The notes under the pieces: model-generated
The model's database searches: none
Seen by the model: the letters and a program-made list of their open reading frames with translations, nothing else
Told to the model about the DNA's origin: nothing
In this document: in pieces, positions 56,747 through 64,000 of the stretch
Layout of the letters: the number at the start of each line of letters is the position of its first letter
How positions within the stretch are numbered: position 1 is the stretch's first letter
Assembly (NCBI GenBank): GCA_015680905.1
Contig: CM027378.1
Span: 104,305,501 to 104,369,500, forward strand
Origin: Coptis chinensis
Taxonomy: Eukaryota > Streptophyta > Magnoliopsida > Ranunculales > Ranunculaceae
DNA length: 64,000 nt
Direction of reading: 5' to 3'
Position numbers and translations under genes: made by a program

Positions 56747-59140
56747 TGAGATTCAGTAATATATATATATATATATTAATGCAAGGTACATTGGGCCAAT
56801 AGAAACTGCATGACATCTATTTCAGAATCCAATGCATAAAGAGTTTCCAAGTGTCCAACGATTGGCGCTTCATTTGGAAGGTACGTATAGGGTTGTTTTC
56901 AATAGCAAAGAGCTCATAGATGCAATTCTTGCCTGAGCCAGAGACCAAACTTCAACACTGACAACTTTCTTTAAGTGTTGTGTTGAAGATCCAGATGCAC
57001 GCACATATACCTATCAAGAAATTCCATGACACTATGTTTTCCACAAAGACTCTCAAGAGTGGACTTCTAGGAATCAGGGACCTTCCATTGGTAGGATGTA
57101 TTTTGCAAGCCCCAATGTCGGAAAGCGGTTTTATCAATGCTTGCTACTTGCTGTTGTAAAAGGGCCTACTTCCTTTGCATATCTTTATAAAGTCGGTGCT
57201 ACTGTGTACAACACATACAAAGAAGCATGTATTGCCCATGGGCTGTTGGAAGCTGATGATGAGTGGATACAATGCCTATAAGAGACGGCGATAATGAAAA
57301 CTGGATATCAACTGCAGAGGCTGTTTTGTGTAATTCTTTTAGAGTGTCATCTGTTATGACCAAATCTACTTTGGAGCAAATTTGCATCGAGTATATGTGA
57401 TGATCTGGACATTGGCTTCGAACAAAGCAAGGCATCCCATATCCAACTGATGAGCAAATAACAGATTACAGCTTATATCTGGTGGAACAAATCCTTTTAG
57501 AATCTGGGAAGACATTGGAAAATTTCCCGCCCATGCCAAAGCCAAAAAAGGATCGGAGCAAAATTGTTGGCAATAAGCTCATTTGGGAGCAACGCCAACT
57601 TCAAAGATGAAGGCATAGGAGAAAAGGTCGCGGTTGATGTGAGTCATCTTAATGATGAACAACTTCATGCTTAATCTTGCTATATCGATTCAAGATTTAA
57701 TATTTGATGACAAGGGCAAACTTTTTTTTTTGAATGGAGTAGCCGGTACAGCGGAAAACTTTTTGTATAATACAATTTCAAAGGCCTGCCGCAAAGATGA
57801 GTCTTATTGTCATGGTGGCATCATGGGAATTGCATATTTGTTATTATCCGGTGGACGATTGCTCATTCTACATTTAAGATTCCAATTGATGTGATGGATA
57901 CCACTTTTTGCGGCTTTGTTAAATATTCCGACCTTGCTGACCTATTTAAGGAACAAAACTAATTGTTTGGGGACGAGGTGCCCATGCAATATAGATACTA
58001 TGTTGAGGCTGTGGATAGAACACTTCAAGATATTTGCGGAAATAAGAAAATATTTAGTGGTATCACTACAGTTCTTGGTGGTGATTTTCGACAAACACTG
58101 CATGTTATATCGTTAGGCCAAATAGAGCAATTCGTTGGTGCATCACTACGAGACTCTTTCCTTTGGAGTTATTTAGAAGTTTTGTACTTGGTATAGAACA
58201 TACGGCTTGAAATGGCGGAGTCCGAGAATGTCAAATTCGCCGATTTTTTGTTGGAGGTGTGCTACTAATGCCTTCTAATTAGAATGTTTTTTCTCCATTA
58301 GTTCCATATATAAACGAACTATTTTAGAAACTAATGAATTTATTTTTTGCTTTGATTCATTTATATTGGTTCGAATCCCAAAGAATGTGTACAATTACCA
58401 AATGGAATACACAAGTGCACCAATATCCAAAACTTATCTTCTCTGTCTATCCCCAATTGGATGTTATGGACACATCGTCTCCAACTTTCTTAACTAATCG
58501 TACTATTCTTGTTGCCCGTAATGATGATGTGAGTGCAATTAATGAGGTTGCACTTAATTTGTTCCCTGGTGAAGCGCTTGAGTATTTGGCTGTAGATAAA
58601 ATCATCGAAGATAATATTGATAATTCAAGTGGGGCTCACTATCCCACCGAGTTTCTGAACTCCCTCAACCCTTCTAGCTTACCACCTTTCAATCTCAAGT
58701 TAAAACCTGGATGCCCTATAATGTTGCTCAGGAACATAGCACTTAAAGATGACATTTGCAATGGGACACGACTTATGGTGCTTCAATGTGCGAGTGAAGT
58801 CCTTCAAGCTAAAATTTTGACTGAAGAGAAAGCTAGAAATCCGGTACTCCTCCCAATAATATCTTTTGCTCCCTTAAATTCGGAGTTGCCTTTCAAACTA
58901 TCAATGCGACAATTTCCTATTTGACTAGCTTATGCCATGACAATTAATAAGTTGCATTGATTTGAGGACACCGGTTTTCAGTCATGGACAACTCTATGTG
59001 GCCATGTCCAGATGTACTTCTTCAAAAAGAATATCCGTTTTTCTTTCACCTAATGCAAGAAATTGCACCACAAATATCGTATACCCAAAAGTTCTACTCT
59101 AAGGACATCGATACCAATGAGAAAAGACGAGTGAGAAATT
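56747..59140 (+). pseudogene. Helitron C helicase (PIF1-like), broken
   Basis: Blocks in order: QRLALHLEGTYRVVFNSKEL (56858-56920), PSIGRMYFASPNVGKRFYQ (57083-57140), HLNDEQLHA (57642-57668). The P-loop is NGVAGTAENFLYNTISKAC (57735-57791), where the Walker A GTGKT has become [23 protein letters not shown] (57969-58025) is the Walker B region, and [10 protein letters not shown] (58070-58100) is helicase motif III. LNSLNPSSLPPFNLKLKPGC and MLLRNI (58655-58735) are typical of the C-terminal half. LAYAMTINK (58926-58952) is motif V/VI. The 590-base open frame 58334-58924 is the best-kept part. The Walker A change and stops abolish ATPase function. Confidence 0.9.
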
Positions 59141-60419
59141 AAAGAATGTTACTTTTATTGGTTTTGAAATTAAAGAATATATTGTATCCATATATATGCT
59201 ATGTAAGTTTTTATGATAGTTTTTTTTTTAATTTTTGATGATAGCGTGGATACTTAAAAGTAAGAATAGAGATTATTTCCTTTTGAGAACGATCTCATTT
59301 GTAAACAAAATGTTAAATGTATCAAGTCTAAAAAAATGTGTATGTGGTTTGCTTGCAGTACCAAGTTAAATTGCCATAATTTTTCAGCGACATGATTGTA
59401 GTTATTGCTCCATGACACATTTATCCATAGGGTATCAGAATGGTGTGAGCACTGTACATAGATGGGAGAATGAGAGAAACAAGGAACTTTTTCAACCATA
59501 ATTTTAACTAGGATTTTACTCCTATTATGAAGTTGAACAGATTTTTTTATCCAGATGAAAGGGTATATATATCTAGAGTGGGCCTATATGACTAGATCAA
59601 GGATATTTTATTGGGTTTGTACATGCCCACAGATTAATATGGATAGAAACATGCATTTTCATAGTATAGGACTATAAATATAGTAATTTTTTTTTGGTGG
59701 GGAAGTTAGGGAAAGATAGCCCTTAGCCCTCTCCTAGATCCTTTGACGGCTACAAGTTTGGAGTATTTATTTTATTTGATTTTTCCCTTTCATTACTAGA
59801 ATTAGCCCCATGTGAAAAATTATGCAGAGTCTTCTTTAATGTTAAATGAATTGTCTTTTAGTTTTAGAAGTAATTTGTATTATGTATAAATATAAAGTTA
59901 TATATTTTGGTATGGTTGATCTATGAGAATTGTATTGTTTGATTTTCAGGTTATGACAGGATTTAAGTTTTTGAAATGTTGAAAATACAAAGAAGAGTTT
60001 GCTGAATTTTTTTTATTTAAAAAAAAAATAATGATGCTCTTAATTGAAGACTCTCTCCCCTTATTTTCCTCATTCTCGTTCTGATATGTGTTGAATTAAT
60101 GAATGTATAAGGGTATGTGTAATGAGTTGGTTTGTGAGAAATGAAATGCATAAAATTTCAATAATTAAACTCATTTGAGTATACACATGAAATGATTATG
60201 AAGTATAAAACTGTTGGAAATGGTTATATCATCGATCCAGTGCTACCATAGAGATGGTATCTTCGGGTGTTGTTCAAAAGCAATGTGTCTAGAGTGCCTA
60301 TTGGCATAGGCATTCACTAGTAGGACAAACATACACAATTACATACTTGTTAGAATGTCTTGTTTCACTAGGAAGTTGGAATAACAATTTTTGTATATAG
60401 ACTGACGTGTCAAATAAAA
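59141..60419. other. Spacer downstream of the MLO gene and Helitron C
   Basis: No gene is recognised. The right end (near 60419) is the likely 3' UTR of the minus-strand MLO gene. No Helitron 3' hairpin with CTRR was identified. Confidence 0.45.
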
Positions 60420-63400
60420 CTAGGATTCCTGGCAATCTTTTTCACTTTCATCATCATCGCTGTAACTGTCATAGAGAGGAGCAGAAGTATGTGAAACATA
60501 TGAATTCTCGTCTCTTGATTCTTGCTCACCACTCTCATTCACTGAGATAGAAACTGGTTGATGTGAACTAGAGCCATCTTCAAATCTCGATGAACTGATT
60601 GGTGAACAATCCAAAGAAGTAACTGAAGTTGCGTTATCAAGGTAATAATAGGAACGACCATTTCTTTTCTTTCCCGCTCTCTTACGCCATCCATGAAGCG
60701 ATTCTCTCACACTCTCTGTAACCACAGATTTCTTGAACTTTGATCCCATCTGCACCAATAAAGCTGTTGATTTTACAAAAGGAACCTACCGCTTATATAT
60801 CTAAACTCCAATGATTTCATGAATACCTGTGTAACGATAACATAGAGCGGAAATGTGATGAAGCTGCACCAGAACTGGAAAACAACGCTGCAAAACAATT
60901 AAGTGAAACCAAATTAACCAAACACACGTGCATCCTACATGTAGCACTTATGCTTAACCCAGAAAAGCAACTGAAAGTGGTGGTGTGCTGATGTACACAC
61001 TACAGAGAATAGACATACCCAGACACTAAGCGGATCACAATAAACGCATGATTCTCCATGAAACAGGAAGGTCTTCTTATTTCCCACTGGATGAAGAAAT
61101 GTGGGTAGCACATTGTAGATTGTTTCAAAGCAACATAATGAACAACCTAGTTAGAGATTGTGACGGCCTACTTGGCTGATCAATTTCTTATTCTTCACTG
61201 CGACAAGTTGTTCTAACTTAAGAAAAGGATATAAAAGCAGTTTGTGGAAATTGAATTTTCTATCAAGAAAATCTGTCAATAGAGAGAATAACCACATGGT
61301 AGAGAAATTCTATCACACTAAGAAAAAACTAAAAGACTAAAAAAAATTCAAGAAAAACAAAAGAAATTAATGCTAGATGATCAATCTCAGAGAACGACTT
61401 CACCTTGCAAGGCTCAGTCATCTATAGTAATTACCCAAATATGTTCCTGGGCCGGTCCACTCACTGCCAATTGGTTTTGAGTTGGATGCCCCAAAGTTCA
61501 TGATGGTATTAGAACAAACTATTCAAATATTTGGACCAAAGGTCCCATGTGTCCTCCCTATCACCTGTTAAAGTCAAAGTCCACGAGTTATGCTCAAGTC
61601 GGGAGTTTAAAGCATTGCCAATTGATAAATATATTCCTGTTGGCCGCTCCACTCCCTGCAATAGTGTTTGTTACATTTACTTGTAGTCAACTGCATTGGT
61701 AATTTGGTACCAAAGCATTCCCTTATTATTTGTTTACTACATATTCATCCAAAGTTCTAGGTGTTGTGCTATTGTGTAGCACAGTAGAGTTGGAGAAAAA
61801 TTCTTACATATGACCAGATGAAAGTTGCCATCTCAAAAGCATTCTGCAAATGAAAAATCCATGAAAAGTTAATCATCTACATAGCCGATATAATTATCAC
61901 ATGTTAAAGAAATTTTCTTTTTCAACTGACCTGGAATGAAATTAGTTGTATCAACCACAACAGAAATTTGGGTTTTCCAAACCAGAAGAGATCATCTCTA
62001 AGGTTAAACTGATTTTCCGCATGTGGATTTGCATCCATGACTTCAAGAGCCAATTTTATCACTATATGATGGAGTTTTGTGCCTACTAGCAGGATCAACT
62101 TATATATAAAAAAATGGAAAAATAAATTAAGGAAACTAGTTAGTGGAATATAACATGGAAATATAGAAATAGGAGAATCCAACACAATGTTAGATACTTA
62201 CAATGGCTGGAGTGAAAGAAAGCCAAAAGTACAGATTGGTTCCTGAGGAAATTTTCACACTATGGTGCTTTAGTTATCAATTCTAAGTTCAAAGAAAGAA
62301 CAGAATAGGATAACGAAAGGATTTCATATTTCTATATCTGAGAAAAAATCGCAGCATGAGAAGCAATAGGAAAAGTACATAACTTTACATCTAGAAACAA
62401 AAATTTGTTGGAGGACGACAGAATATAACATGTTTAAAGTGGTCTCAGGCACCCCATAAAAAAAACCCCATGCTGAAGTACGCAACCAAAAGGAGAATAC
62501 ATCAACAAAGTTCAACCACCATACAGTTTAAACCTTTGACGATGGAAAATGAGACCCTATATATTATGCGGTTCCGTAGTGGTTTATGAGCTACCAATAG
62601 CTCTTTCCTAAATTCTTGTGAAGAATGACAGGCTTTAAATATTACCATGGAAGTCCAGAAAAATGCACAATATGGCATACACCCAGAGAGGCACACTGCA
62701 CAAGAAAAAATAGTTATCACCTCATTTGTTTGAGTTAGCAGACTAATTATGTGTACACATTTTATCAATTAGAAACTAAGGAGAATAAAAGTCATCTGAA
62801 ACATCAGCATGCAAATTTATAAGCTGAAACCTTGTCATTATGAAGAGTACCTGATGCCTACAATATCACGAAACTCGTCCTCCAAGCTACGGAGCATATA
62901 ACCATGGAAATCATATGACAGATGAAGTTCATGACTCTACATGTTTATAGTGAACATAAGAACATTTGTGAAATGAATTAATCTAGAACATAAAATGAAG
63001 TAATTGACAGGACTTGTGAGTCTATGTATATATAATTATATACTATACTAAGTTACAGTCTTTATGAGGAAGTAATTGTTTGAGTCACATGTTAATCTTT
63101 CTCAGTTTAAAAGATATAGCCGGTGAATACTAATAGAGTAGATGGAAGAAGGGAATAGACACTTACAGTAAGGAAGCCCAAACGAAGTGCCATGTAATCA
63201 GCTCTATTTATGGAGCTCCAAAACTGGCGGCTGAAACAAAGCTGCACATTGGACTAGTTTGAATTCTAATCTGGGATTAACTACCAAGTCATACAAATAG
63301 ATGTCAAAAACATTAAAACAATAAAAAGACATTGTTAAGAGTTTTCTTTTCCCCTTTCTGATAAAGTTATTTCCTATATACATATATGAGAAAAAGAAGG

Positions 63401-64000
63401 CCAAACCCAATTAAATTTGTCTTCTCTTTTCTCTCTTTTCTCTCTTTCCATCCTCTTCATCTTTCTCTCTTTTTTATTTTTGGAAAAGATGCTGGGGTTA
63501 GGCAGACTTCATCTTTCTCTCTTACTCAACAACAAACAACAATTCCACTTTATGTATAAGATTAAAACACATCACGTAAAGTTACCAGGAAATTTAACAC
63601 CGCCACTCTAAGAAGATAATAGGGGAATCCATGCATATGTTAATACAGTCTTCGACTTGCACACTTTGACTATCTTTTTCATTGATGTGCAATAAGCCAT
63701 ACATATAAGAACGAAGTATTTTCACTTATTAATGGAATCCAGAGATGAGCAACAGCTTAACAGTTACATTTGGACTCCATAACAAGCTAATACAACTACC
63801 TACTCATGATCATGTATACAATTCAAATTTTTAAGGTAATGGAACAAATCATCACCTAAAACACAAACCAGTAAAGGATTAGCTATTTGAATATGCGGTC
63901 TTACCATCCAAACAAGTACTTTGTTCCGGCTCCATGGATGTGATGTATGATCGAAGACAAAAGTAGACAGGCGCCCAAGATTCTTCATGCCAACTCCAGA
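60420..64000 (-). CDS. MLO family seven-transmembrane protein, 3' ten exons (5' part outside window)
   Basis: Exons: 64000-63905 (partial), 63241-63167, 62936-62851, 62695-62646, 62242-62202, 62098-61931, 61843-61808, 61086-61019, 60887-60827, 60749-60420. All joints are GT-AG and phases fit, giving 336 residues with no stop. MLO hallmarks: [112 protein letters not shown] and [21 protein letters not shown]. These give the last transmembrane helices. The tail has the calmodulin-binding helix ([17 protein letters not shown]) and an acidic end ([14 protein letters not shown]). MLO proteins sit in the plasma membrane; some confer powdery mildew susceptibility, others act in root or pollen signalling. 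The clade cannot be assigned. It should be functional. Confidence 0.97.

Larger units (their letters stand above)
53956..59140 (+). mobile_element. Decayed autonomous Helitron (Helitron C)
   Basis: The + strand carries, in order, a repeat-rich N-terminal frame, the Helitron N-terminal domain, the HUH Rep core and a PIF1-type helicase, ending near 59100. Many stops and shifts interrupt it. I could not find convincing TC and hairpin-CTRR termini in 53600-53956 or 59140-60400, so the coordinates give only the coding relic. The protein differs in detail from that of Helitron A. Confidence 0.82.

Overview
This is plant nuclear DNA, almost certainly from an angiosperm and probably a eudicot. It holds intron-containing plant genes (RPN10, an ADF5-type actin-depolymerizing factor, an MLO protein) scattered in a sea of LTR retrotransposons, Helitrons and hAT-type MITEs. 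I cannot name the species from sequence alone.

Layout: (1) 1-9774 is the 3' part of an Athila-type Ty3/gypsy element on the + strand: broken pol, two broken post-pol reading frames, three polypurine-like tracts and a 1,455-bp 3' LTR that starts TGATAA and ends TTATCA. (2) 9775-18330 holds gene relics: a TyrRS-like scrap (+) and an intron-containing asparaginyl-tRNA synthetase pseudogene (-). A complete Tnt1-like Ty1/copia element (11997-17514, TSD TAGAG) sits inside one of the pseudogene's introns. (3) 18331-25343 is AT-rich and gene-poor, with a hAT-type MITE (8-bp TSD) and a large inverted repeat. (4) 25344-30734 is a second Ty1/copia element (+); a CGATAT-rich hAT-type MITE inserted nine bases inside its 5' LTR. 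(5) 31252-32420 is an intact three-exon ADF gene (-). (6) 34447-43921 is a Helitron cluster (-). Helitron A (34447-40665) has both termini, a Rep gene cut off before its catalytic core, a small open frame resembling a dsRNA-binding domain, a coiled-coil ORF, and captured SABATH methyltransferase and seipin fragments. A second Helitron-type 5' end at 43921 lies beyond captured PWWP-domain and thioredoxin-like fragments. (7) 45008-48735 is a complete ten-exon RPN10 gene (-). (8) 49258-52085 is a 55-bp minisatellite array interrupted by a truncated gypsy LTR and a LINE 3' end. (9) About 53956-59140 is a decayed autonomous Helitron (+) with Rep and helicase relics. (10) 60420-64000 is the 3' ten exons of an MLO gene (-) that runs off the window.

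The three working host genes (ADF, RPN10, MLO) share the minus strand but are separate transcription units with unrelated roles: actin turnover, proteasomal ubiquitin recognition, and a membrane protein of the powdery-mildew-susceptibility family. The novelty lies in the mobile DNA: gene capture by Helitron A and its relative, the possible dsRBD cargo, nested insertions that can be ordered in time, and GC-rich repeat cassettes found in both an LTR and the pol linker of the second copia element. All family assignments come from reading translated motifs; no database search was run.
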